DNA from: Panagrolaimus kolymaensis | Taxonomy: Eukaryota; Nematoda; Chromadorea; Rhabditida; Panagrolaimidae | Direction of reading: 5' to 3' | DNA length: 64,000 nt | Assembly (NCBI GenBank): GCA_028622995.1 | Contig: JAJQJQ010000022.1 | Span: 310,001-374,000 of the forward strand | Part shown: piece by piece, positions 34,085-44,903 of the stretch | How positions within the stretch are numbered: position 1 is the stretch's first letter | Layout of the letters: each line of letters begins with the position of its first letter | Notes under the pieces: generated by a model | The model's database searches: none | What the model was told of the DNA's origin: nothing | What the model saw: the letters and a program-made list of their open reading frames with translations, nothing else | Program-made: the position numbers and the translations under genes

Positions 34085-34736
34085 AACTTTTATTGTGTTT
34101 TCTTATTTTCTTGCTTTTGTTGTTGTTTTACTGTGAAAAAAATAAATATTATTTTTAAAGCTTTCATTGTTGAATTTCTTTTTGAAGAAAAAAACCCAAA
34201 ATGCAATCATCCTTTAAAGGTTTACATATATTTTCCCCAAACATTCTGCTTTCAAAATCGACGACAACAACGTTTATGGAAAGAATTTTTAAAAAGGTAG
34301 TCGTCAGTCTCTGTAAGTTATGATGGCTATTTTGGTTTTTAACCAAATTTTTTCTAGGCTTATTTATCGCGCATTTTTAACTTTTCTTAAATGCTGTTAC
34401 AGTTTAAAAAAAGTAAAAACATTAATTCATTGGTCAATTTTTAATTTAAAGTTTGGGTTGTTTTCTTGCATCTTTTTTGCTCCTACTAACGCTGCCATTA
34501 TGGAGGCAACCAAATTACAATATGTTCCAATCCAAAGAGTACATATTTTTGTGAAGAAAAAAAATGTCCAACACTTTTTTTTATAAAATTTGCATAGCAT
34601 TGAGAGAAATAATAATTCATTCTTTCTGAAAAGTTTCTTCTTCAAACAACAAAAGCATTTCATTCGAAATTGCCATTTGTTCGTTCGTGTTACAAATTTG
34701 TCGAAGCTTCTTCTCCCTTTCTCAAACAAATCTCTA
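34085..34736. other. Intergenic
   Basis: 652 bp between the F-box-like gene and separase, both plus strand. AATAAA at 34141. Open frames here do not connect to the separase start and lack motifs. Confidence 0.5.
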
Positions 34737-37700
34737 ATGCTTACAAGAACATCAGCAGCCAAAACTCAAGAATTTGAAGAACGTTTTTTCACAGAATCAT
34801 GCAGCTATCTCGAAGAAAAAATACTAAAATATCTTAAACTTATGGATGAAATTCAAATAGCGGTTTGTATATTTTTGTAAAAATTTCCACTAATATTTTC
34901 GTCTTTTTTTTCTTCAGGTTCATGTTCATTACAGAATGACTTGGAAATTTAATTTTGGTAATTTGGTTGATATGGATGCTTACATCAAAGTTGCGAACCT
35001 GTTAGCTGAGAAATGGTCCAATTCTGAACTCAAAGATTCTTATCAAAAATGCACAACTTTCTATTTGGACAAACTATTTCCTGTTTCAAAAAAGTTTAAA
35101 GATGATAAAATGAAAGGTATTGTTGCTAATTTTGGTAGAATTATTGCTGCTATTGCTTTTCTTAATGGTGATGTAAGTTCTTTACTTAAATAACATTTGA
35201 ATACTTTGTCATCCTTATTATTTCAGGATTACTTGGGTTTAAGCTGTCTCATATCCGTCCTTGATCTTTTTCCACTTGATTCTCTCTCTTTGGTTTTGTT
35301 AATGAAATCTTCTTGCAAGTTGCGAGAATTTAGAATATTCAAGAAATACGATGATCTCTTGCTGACATATCCAAATTCTCCCAACGAACTTGATGAATTT
35401 AGAACTGTTTGCCGATTATATTGTGAATTCTTTGAAACGAACAAGATTGAAATTCAATTAGAAATCATTGAACAAGCTTTTACAAAGAAAGAAGAAATTG
35501 AAGAAAATTTGGAAGAAAATACAACTAAAACTTTCTTCACTTATTATTGTCTTCTAATTCTTTACAATCTCCTTGCTGCTGGTTCGAAGTTACCTCATGC
35601 GGACTTATCTAAATATGGCGATCCTGTTTCTCATTGTCTCAGAGAATATAAAATAGCTTGTGTTATTTTGGCAAACAGAATTGCTCCAAACTTTTTTAAA
35701 GAAGAAACACAATTTAGCCTTTGTAAACACACTACTCTTCCTGATGGCTTAGATTTCTGTGAGTTTTGTTTGTATATTTTAAACTTAAAAACTTTTCATT
35801 TTTAGTGAAATCCATTTTTTCATTATCTGATTTTTTTGATACAGATTATTATATTAACCTTGCTTTCTTCGATCATGGATGCCTGATGGACGCAGAAAAG
35901 AATCTATTGGAATGTTTTTATGTGGGAACACGAATAGGAGTACCATTTCGAGTAATCCAACCTTTGAACTTCTTCTATTACTTAAAGCTGAGAACAATCA
36001 ATGATCAAGATAAATTAAAAGGTATTGGAGCTATGATGGCCTTACTTCTCGGGGTAAATTTTTCTTTTCTTTTTTAGTATGCTTTCATAGTTTGTTTTTT
36101 TAGAAAATGTCTGATATCAATAACCAAGTCACACCACATTCTCTTTTCCGTAAAGATTTGCTTGCTGATTCGTATATTTTTTTACCGTAAGTTTTACTTT
36201 TCTCAATTAAAGAAATATATCATGAAATTCAATTATTTTTAGTAAAAAGGATACCGCATCTGTGCTAAACGAAACTATAGTGTCTCATATTACTTCCATT
36301 CCTGAACATCTTTCTGATTGTGAATGTTATCTTTGTTATGGATTTCAAACGAATGCTTCACTTTTTGCTGAAAAGAAATATGCTGAACTTTTGATTGATT
36401 TCTTCAACGTTGACAAATGCTTTGAATTCAATAATTCGCTCTTAACTTCTGGATATCGTAAAATCAAACGACGACGAGATGTTCTTCTCAAACTTGCTTT
36501 TAACGAAGAAAACGTTAACAATAAAGTAAGCATTTTGGTTCTTGCCTTTTACATATCATTGTGGTCTCATTTTAGAAAGAAATTGTCATTTTTTCAATTG
36601 CATCCTTCATCTGCATGGTTTCGGCAAATTTCTTTTTAATGAATAAGGACATCAGAAAAATTAACAAAAGCAAGCTTTGTGAAGTGCTTATCAATGTAAG
36701 ATTTCTTTTTTTATTAACCAACAAATAAATGAACGTTTTTTAGGTCGGTGCAAAATTTCCATGTGAATTACGCTATTATTGGCTACTTGGTCGACAGTTT
36801 CAAAGAAAATCATATTCATTATCTTTGTATCCATGGTTAGAAAAGGATGACGAAAAAGAAATAAAAACAACTGAATTTACTCTTATGTTTAAATCCTTTA
36901 AAGTTACGAATATTTCTAAAAATGGTTCATTCACTCTACCGAAATCGCCACCTCGTAAAATTTCTTGTTCAAAATCTCCATCTCGTGAAGCATTAGCTAA
37001 AAGAGCAAACACACTCAAAGATCGTGGAAAAATGTGCAAAAATCAAGGAAAAATTGATGAAATGATTGGCGCTGATGTTGATCACATTGATGAAGCAAGA
37101 ACGGATTTCACGAATTATCAACATTTATTTTATTGGTAAACAACATCCTTTTTAATCATAAATAACTTTGTTTAATGGACATATTTTTCAGTGAATGGAG
37201 AAATCGAATTTGTCAGTACTTAGGTGCACATTTATCTGAAGGATTTCCTTGGTATGGCGCATGGTATTTCATCGAGTCCCTATCAAATTCATTACGCACA
37301 TCCGTTAGACTCCACAAGCAAAAGCCAAGAGATTTAATATATCGTGATATCGATTCTTTCAAAGCTGCTGTTCGTTCACTTCCTAATGATTTTACACTCA
37401 TTCAGCTTGTAATTGATATTCAAAATGTGTTATGGATGGTTCGAATTAATCCTGGTCTTGAACCTATTGTTATTCCATTGGCTAATGTCGATGTTGGTCG
37501 TGATGAAATTTCTCGTCGAATGTATGATGTACTTTTGTCCAATGATTCATCTAATAAATTATTTAAATCTTCAACAGAATTTTGGAATTATCGAAAGAGT
37601 GTGGATGAAAAATTACAACAACTTACTATCGATGTTGAAAAACAATGGTTAGGCCATGCAAGAGCTTTGTTGAATCCTTTTGGAGTAATTACTGGTACTT

Positions 37701-38950
37701 TGCTGAATAATATTGGAAGCATTGAAAACATCCTAATTGGTGCTGGATTTAGTGAGGAAAAAACAGAAGTAAGTTGTTTCATTTTTTGACTCTCGTAAAC
37801 CTTTTGTTTTTAGCTTCTATCAAGATTGTATCTCCATGCTACAGAAGAGGATTACAAATACATGCTTTTCGTGTTCAGTATTATGGAAAGAGATCGATTT
37901 CCTTCAATGATGGACAAAACAATGCAAGATGAAATGTACATACGGATCAAAAAAGCTTGCCCTATCAAAATTGCATACAATAATTACAAGAAACAGGATA
38001 AATATACAGTATTGATAGTTTCACCGGTATGTCTGATTTTTCTTCAAATAAAATAATAAAGTTACTTTTTTTAGAAGCTAAGCAGTTATCCATGGGAAAG
38101 CTTACCAGTATTTGTGCCAAATCCATTTGTATTACGAATTCAATCCTTCCACTTCTTTGATCGATTACTGAAGAAAGCATCCTCATCGCTACCTATGCAA
38201 GCGACATCAAAAAATTCCTATTTCATTCTCAATCCTGATCGTAATTTGGCGAAATCTCAAAGGCGTATTCAACATTATGTTAAGCTTGAAATGTTACAAG
38301 GTCTGATAGGTGAACGTCCAGAGAAAGAAGCAGCAAACAAAATATTTGAAAATAACGATTTCTACTTGTAAATTTTTTTTTTTTTAAAGCAAAGTTAAAC
38401 TATGGGTTTTTAGATACATGGGACATGGAAGTGGTAATAGATACTTTGGCTCATTGGGAATTCGTAATACCATATGTAAATCCGTCGCAATATTAATGGG
38501 ATGTGCAAGTGTTCGAATTGAAGATGAAGGTTGGGGATTTGATGGAAGATCCGCTGTAAACGATTATGCTATAGCTGGTGCACCTTCAGTAATTGGATGT
38601 TTATGGATGGTGACTGATGGGGAAATTGACAATTTTATGGTTGCTTTCTTTAAATATGCCTTTTCTGAATGGGTTCAAAACTTGGATCATGATCCAAGAG
38701 AATATCGTGAAACAACAAAGAAAGGAGCTGTGATTTAGTAAGTAGCCATTTTGATTCTAACCATTCAATATTATAATTATTTTCTAGTCCATATCGTCTT
38801 CTTATACGTGCAGTGGTTAAAGCTCGAGAAGTATGTACTCTCAAAGCCCTTACTGGTGGAGCTGTAGTTGTTTATGGACTTCCTGTGTTCAATGATTATT
38901 CAGTGGTTGAAAATCTTCCAAAATTTAATCCAGCAGAAAATCTCAAATAA
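34737..38950 (+). CDS. sep-1: Separase (cohesin-cleaving cysteine protease)
   Basis: Thirteen exons: 34737-34862, 34918-35172, 35227-35758, 35806-36053, 36104-36186, 36243-36525, 36576-36695, 36744-37135, 37192-37768, 37814-38026, 38075-38367, 38414-38737, 38788-38950. They give 1,202 residues (C. elegans SEP-1 is ~1,260). Separase cleaves cohesin kleisin at anaphase and, in worms, also drives cortical granule exocytosis. The caspase-like C-terminal domain is clear: SSYPWESLPVF and RIQSF lead in, the catalytic His is in YMGHGSGNRYF (exon 12), the catalytic Cys in ILMGCASVRI, and GAPSVIGCLWMVTDGEID follows. The N-terminal ~800 residues are helical without sharp motifs, as usual for fast-evolving separase arms. 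A basic Ser/Pro patch (PPRKISCSKSPSRE) in exon 8 could be a linker or phospho-site region. The CYK-4 gene follows on the same strand. Confidence 0.96.
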
Positions 38951-39695
38951 TTTTTTATTACGACTTATTTTCTTTATTTACATGCTTTTATATTATTTTA
39001 TATGTATTAATGAGTATTTCAATAAATGTATCTATGATTTTTTGTGTGATTACAAGCATTTTGGAAATTATATTAGTAGTTTTGCTCCAATCGAGGAATT
39101 CCTAAAATTCAAAAAACGTTGGAATTAATTAAGGCAATTTTTAACTAGAAAGCAACGAGATTTTTTTATTTGCAACACAAATGGTTTTTAAAAACGATTA
39201 TTACTAAAACAAACTCTCCAAACACTAACAACAACAAATAGCCTTCTTTGGAATATTCTCAAAAAATTGAAATTATATCATTCTTAACTTTCATAATAAA
39301 CAATAGAAATTTTTATTTTACCTATCTTAGTCTTTAAAAAACCTTGTTAGTTTTTGTTTTTAAAAAAATACATAAAGGGAAAGCAAAAAATAAAAACAAA
39401 CAAAGGTTGAACCTTTGATTTATGCCATTTCAAGCTTGAAAACAAAACAAAAAACAAGTTAGTGTATCATCATTCTTTCGCATCGTTGTAAAACATGAGT
39501 GGCATTGAGTGAATTTTAGGCTAACATTTTTACAGGCTCCATTGCTCTCTCATTTTTTTATTTTGGCTCGCAAACCTTTGAACAAGTTTCTCCATTTTTT
39601 TACACGAACGAACCTTCATTATTTTACGCGAACTTCCACTATTTTTGTACCTTTTCAATATTCTTTTATTTTTTTAGTATCATTAACGCTCAATT
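38951..39695. other. Intergenic, separase 3' flank and CYK-4 upstream
   Basis: 745 bp, AT-rich. ORF 38868-39128 only overlaps the separase last exon in another frame. A trans-splice-like acceptor at 39676 precedes CYK-4. Confidence 0.5.
39676..39677 (+). promoter_or_regulatory. Likely spliced-leader acceptor of cyk-4
   Basis: TTTATTTTTTTAG ends at 39677, 18 bp before the ATG, with no matching donor upstream. Confidence 0.5.
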
Positions 39696-41437
39696 ATGCC
39701 GCCGCAACCTCCTCCTAAAAGGCTTTGTTCATCTGAATCAAAACTTATCGCTGAAGAATTTATCGTTAATTGGGGTCATTACACATCGCTTTTAAAGGAC
39801 AGCAGTGAAAAAGGTTATTGCTTGTTTTTTTCTTTAATGATATTACTTGTTTCTTTTTTCAGACATACTTGATTTGATCGATCTCCTTGATAATGTTCGT
39901 GCTAATTGGCAAAGAAGTGAAGCCGAATGTAAGCTGTACAAATATGAAGTAGACAGGCTCGAAAAAGAATTAGGCAATACGAAAGTTGAAAGAGATGACC
40001 TTCTAATGGAACGAGATTCTCTCAAAGAGCTATTACGCAAACAGAAAGCTGATGCTGATGAAAATGAAAACAAATCAACAGTTAAACAACCTCAAATAAG
40101 TTATCAACGGGAACTATCAGGAAATGGAACTCTTCGTCGTTCAATGAGTGAATCAACTTTAACGAATATTCAACAAGAAAAAGTTCGAACGCCTCCAAAA
40201 CCAATCACACCTTTTTATAATCGAAGCACGTTTGAAGTGTAAGTTTCTTATTTTGTGAAATATGGGATGATGCCATAATCTTTTCTTCTTTTTTTAGTCG
40301 AGGCACTCATGGCTTAGCTGGTAGTTGGACTAATGGAAAATCAATTGAAACTCGTCGTCATAATTTTGTGAAGTTTTCTCCTGTCTTTGAATCATGTGAT
40401 ATCTGTAAGAAACGACTTGGTTTTCATTCAAACAGTGCTGTTCGGTGTTGTGGTAAGATTCTTTCCTTATTTTTGAAAACGTTTAAAGCTGCTACTTTTA
40501 TTTTAGATTGCAGAGTTCTTTCTCATCAACAATGTCAACAAACTGCTCCAATTCCATGCTTACCTCGAAATGCTTTACCTAAAGGACTATTAAAAGAAAA
40601 AGCTTCATTGATATATTACTGTCCTCCAACGCATCCATACATTCCATCAATAATGATTTATTGTGTCATTGCTTTGGAACGTAGCTTTGATCATTTGAAA
40701 AAAGAAGGAATTTATCGCTTGCCTGGAGAAAGTAAAGTTGTTTCAAAGGTGTATTTTGAATTGATGACATCTCGTGTACCTCCGAATCTTTGTCGTGTGG
40801 AAGCTGAAACAATTACTGGTTGTATTAAGAAATTTTTGAAAGAATTGAGAGTAAGTTTAGATCTTTTCCTTTTACAACAGTGCACCTTTATGAATGAAAC
40901 TTGTTTGATTTTTTAATGTTAAAACTATTTTTAGGATCAACTCATTCCAGCAACATCTTTTGATGAATTTAAGAAAGCTATTGAAAGTCATGATGATGAA
41001 GCATTTCTTCCATGTATTCTTGAACTTCCTGCACCAAATCGTGACACGCTTGCTTATTTTATTCTTCATCTTCAAAAGGTTGCTAAAAGTTCTATGTACA
41101 ATAAGATGCCAATGGAAAATCTTGCTCGTGTTTTAGCTCCATTAATAGTTGGCTATTCAAAGCTTCATGCAAAATCTCTTGAAAATGCTAGTGAACTCTC
41201 TCGTAATCAATACATGATACTTCTTCGATTATTAAATATATCAGCAGTAAGTTCTTTTTTTTCTCTCTCAATATTTTTGTTATACTGAAAGAAACATTTT
41301 TTTAGGAATTTTGGAATCGTTTTATTACCTTCAATATGACAGCTGTTCTAGCATCTCAAGCAAAAATTCCTGGAACAAATGCAGCTTTACTCACTCTACC
41401 TGTTCCAATACGATCACCATCGCGGAAGGTGCGATGA
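39696..41437 (+). CDS. cyk-4: RhoGAP CYK-4 / MgcRacGAP (centralspindlin subunit)
   Basis: Exons 39696-39813, 39863-40238, 40298-40452, 40507-40850, 40935-41246 and 41306-41437 give 478 residues, shorter than C. elegans CYK-4 (~680). With kinesin-6 it forms centralspindlin, which bundles midzone microtubules and activates RhoA at the cleavage furrow. Domain order: N-terminal coiled coil (~res 40-125, EAECKLYKYEVDRLEKELG); C1 zinc domain (~190-235, RHNFVKFSPVFESCDICKKR to LSHQQC); RhoGAP (~250-440). The RhoGAP carries the arginine finger in KKEGIYRLPGE and conserved LPAPNRDTLAYFILHLQ and NLARVLAPLIVGY. The first coiled-coil region is short, which accounts for the smaller size. The order coiled coil-C1-RhoGAP is diagnostic. 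Ends shortly after the GAP domain with Pro/Ser/Arg (PVPIRSPSRK). Confidence 0.95.
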
Positions 41438-42413
41438 GCTCCAAAACTTTTTTGTCATTTATAGCTACCTTTTTTTCTTTGTAATTAATTATTATTGTTT
41501 GATCGCTGTTGTATTTAGTTGTGTATGTATTTTTTTTTTCTTCGAATAAATTCATCTTGTTAACAATCTTTGTTTTTCTGCTTCTTATTATACGGATGGG
41601 TTTCTTACATTGTACTAATTTAATAAGACGGAAGAATGAAAACACATTTTGCAAGTGAATGGATGACAAGCAAAAAAAGTAAAGAGAAAGCATGCTTCAA
41701 GAAATGGTGAAATCTGTTTGATATTTCTAATGCTAACTGATCCATCAAAATTGGTAAGCAATGGTTCACACCTTACATAAAAATGCTAAACAAAATAGTT
41801 AATTAACCTTTCAAGTTTCAAGAAATCAATAATGTAAAAAGAAAAGTAAAGGCTTTGGAGCTGCTTGATAACTTTTAACTTTTCCATAGATGAATTAATG
41901 TAACAACCTTACGTTTTTCGTGATTTCAATCATATCATTGTATATGAAACAAATTTATAATCACTCATTAATTATCAGCATCTCTGCAATGCTTTCATTT
42001 AGCTTATTCGAGTAATGGGTTTAATTTTATGCAAACAAATATGAGTTTAGGTTTAAAATATAACAGTGTCACCAGCTTTAGTATCATCACAGTATTCAGC
42101 AATAAATAAGTAAAAAATTGGAAGGACTGAAAAGCAAATACCAAAACATAAATGAGTTATCGAGGATACAAAATCAAACATGAAAAATTTGTTTGATTCG
42201 GCACAAAAAGCTTTTTTGCTTGTTTGTATTTACGTTGTTGCTTTACAATAATTAGCATGAAAATATGCAAATTTTTTGCATTTTTTTGATGTTTTTGAAA
42301 ACCTCAAAAAGAGTATATAAACCTTTGCAATCCATGAAAAAGTTATCAGTCTTTCGTAGCTGTCTTCGTCAACTTCGTCGTCGTTTCGCTCAACTCTCAA
42401 CAACTCAAGAAAA
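41438..42413. other. Intergenic, upstream of SSP gene
   Basis: 976 bp. A 100-codon minus-strand frame at 41391-41693 has no support. The right end holds the TATA box of the SSP gene and its short leader. Confidence 0.5.
42314..42320 (+). promoter_or_regulatory. TATA box of the SSP sperm gene
   Basis: TATATAA (in GAGTATATAAACC), 94-100 bp before the ATG, followed by a short leader (TCGTAGCTGTCTTCGTC) plausible as the 5'UTR. Confidence 0.6.
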
Positions 42414-42743
42414 ATGGCCGCTTTAGCTGCAGATCCTCCTGCTTGTCAAGTTCCCGCCGCTGGTGGAGTCTCAACTCATCAACTCGTCAACAGTGGTGGA
42501 GCTCGTCTTGCATTCAAAGTCAAATCATCCAACAACACCGAATATCGCTTAAAACCCGTCTTTGGCTTTGTTGAACCTGGTGCCTCTGCTCCTCTTGAAG
42601 TTACTCGTCTTGCTGGTCCACCAAAGGATGATAAACTCGTCGTTCAATTCGCTGAAGTTGCTGCCGACGCTACAGATGCTCAAGCTCCATTCAAAGCTGG
42701 TCCGGCTGCTGGGGAAGTAGTTATTCCAATTTCTGCTGCTTAA
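42414..42743 (+). CDS. ssp: Sperm-specific MSP-domain protein (SSP family)
   Basis: A single exon gives 109 residues, the standard length. It is an immunoglobulin-like MSP-fold protein of the SSP (sperm-specific class P) type made in nematode spermatocytes. The pattern is distinctive: DPPACQVPAAGG, then FKVKSSNNTEYRLKPVFGFV, then PPKDDKLVVQFA and VVIPISA. Codon use is noticeably GC-richer than the neighbours (GCTCCT, CTCGTC codons), consistent with strong expression. TATA box at 42314; AATAAA at 42778. It may help the MSP cytoskeleton or act redundantly with other SSPs; the individual paralogue cannot be named. Confidence 0.95.
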   Translation: MAALAADPPACQVPAAGGVSTHQLVNSGGARLAFKVKSSNNTEYRLKPVFGFVEPGASAPLEVTRLAGPPKDDKLVVQFAEVAADATDAQAPFKAGPAAGEVVIPISAA

Positions 42744-43189
42744 ATCTGATTTAATATGTTTTTGTAATGTAATATGTAATAAATAAATATTTAATAATTT
42801 TACCTTTGTGTCTTTCTTTTTTGCTTGGTTTTATCAATGGGGATATCATTTGTAAACATGGATTTCTTCAATTGGTTATAGTCAGAAGATTTTCTGTTAA
42901 GTGATAATGTTTTTTTTCTTCTCAATCGTAATATTAAAAGAAATCCATTATAAGGTTTGAAAGCAGCTAATAAACAAGTTCATTATCAAAGAATAATCAT
43001 CGAAGAAAGAAGAAACATAAAATTTTATTTTATTTGCACAATTACATAAAATCAAAGAACAAATAAAAAGTGCAATGCAAAACAAAAGAATAAAAACAAC
43101 AAAAACTATAAAAAAAAGATCTGCCAAAAGCACAGATCACAACAAAAACATTATCAAAGTAAAAATTATAAAATATTATCATTTAAGAT
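42744..43189. other. Intergenic, convergent 3' ends
   Basis: 446 bp between the SSP gene (plus) and histone H1 (minus). AATAAA at 42778 for SSP. No gene seen. Confidence 0.5.
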
Positions 43190-43863
43190 TTACTTTCCGC
43201 CAGCTTTTGTTGCTTTGACGTTCTTGGAAGTTGTTTTCTTGGTGCTTGAAGTAGTAGCAGAAGCCTTAGTGACCTTTCCATTAGTTGATTTCTTGGCACT
43301 TGCAGGAGACTTCGCACTCTTAGAAGCAGCTTTGGAGATTGGTGTTGCAGGTTTCTTGGTTGATTTTGACGGAGCTTTAGATGCAATTGTTTTCTTAGAA
43401 TCAACTGGAGATTTTGATGCCGTTGATTTCTTAGAAGCTTCTTTCTTTTCAGTTTGAGTAGCAGTTGCAGCTTTCTTATCACCAAGTCGGAATTTTCCAT
43501 TCACAGCCATTCCAGTACCAGTGGTATGCTTGAGCGAACCATTTTCGAGTCCAGCTTTAAGAGCTTTATGAAGCTGCTTATTGGTCTAAAAAACGAAAAA
43601 CATTAAAGTTTCTAAAAGGAAACTAAAATACTTACACGATCCATTTCTCCTTCTCCAAAGCCATAGTTTTTGGTGATGAATTTGAGGATAGCAGCACGAC
43701 TGGAGCCTTTTCTTTCTTTGAGTTCACTGATAGCTTTTTTGACCATTTCAGCATACGGTGGATGTGGATGATGATTTTCCTTTGCTTTAGGTTTGACACC
43801 AGATTTTTGAACTTTTGGTGAAGAAGCAACATCAGTTGTTTTGGTTGCACGAGCTTTGGCCAT
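43190..43863 (-). CDS. Linker histone H1
   Basis: Exons 43863-43636 and 43585-43190 give 207 residues. H1 binds linker DNA at the nucleosome dyad. The globular winged-helix domain (~res 36-105) is typical: YAEMVKKAISELKERKGSS, AAILKFITKNYG, HKALKAGLENGSLKHTTGTG, NGKFRL. The tail is ~100 residues of Lys/Ala/Ser/Pro-Thr repeats (SKSP, AKSPAS, KKP). The gene has an intron and a probable polyadenylated mRNA, as for C. elegans his-24/hil genes, so it looks replication-independent. The exact paralogue cannot be assigned. Confidence 0.95.
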
Positions 43864-44903
43864 GATGAACGTTGAGTTGACAGAAAGTAAAACGAAGACT
43901 ACAGATCTAAAAAAGAGTAAAAATTAAAAATGTTAAACAATAAGGTGAACGTAATGGAACGCACGATATAATTTTGTTAAACAAAATCTCGATAAAAAAA
44001 AACTTGGAAAGCGAAAAATTTTAATCAATAACGCATCGTGATTTATTTTAGGGGTTTTAGAAGCAAAAAAATATAACGATATTTAAGGATATGAAAAAAG
44101 GGGGAATTAAGGAAAGGGAAAAAATAAATTCAAGCAGGAATAAATAATGTAAGAGTGGAGCAACAACAAAAAAAGTGAGGTCAAACCGAAGGAAAACATA
44201 TGTTTGTGAAATGAAAGAAAATGATTTAGAAAGCAAAAAAGAAGCGGCAAAAGTGAAATGATGAGTGAAGTCGTTTCAAAACAAAGAGTAAAAAGCGGTC
44301 ATTTGAAAGCTTTCTGATACATATTTGTTATTGAAAATGTGTTTCGTTGATTGAAATGTTTCTTTATCAAAGTCTAATCAATCAATTTTTGTTTCTGTAT
44401 TTTACAAGATTGATGTAATTAATGTTAACCTATTTTAAATATTATTTTTAAACACATCAATGATGATGCATTGACTAAATTTAAATTTTGAATTGATTGA
44501 GATACTTCGGTTATTAACCAAATCATTTGGAAGCCATGCTTCTTATGTACTAACAAAATAGGCAAACAAATCGAATGATTTCCCTTTCGACTTCAGTTGT
44601 TTGACTTAACAATCCATCATGCTGCTGTTGCTCAAAAAAAATACAACTTTTATGTTTTTTTCTTTTGCCTCATTTTTAGCCAATTTTATCGAAGATTTTA
44701 AATTTCCAAATATTTTCATAGCCTTTCAACCTTCTAAATAAGTTACTTCGTGATTGTTATTAGACAACTTGAAAGCTAGGTAGCTTTTTTCTTCATTTTT
44801 TGTTCTGATTTTTTTATATCAACCGAATGTCATAACTTTCGACTGTAATTCTTTGCTACGCAATGGCTTTAAACAAATATTAAATTTAAAAAAAGTTTTA
44901 TTA
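43864..44903. other. Intergenic, H1 upstream region
   Basis: 1,040 bp between H1 and the nuclear receptor 3' end, both on the minus strand. AT-rich; no element or gene recognised. Confidence 0.5.
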
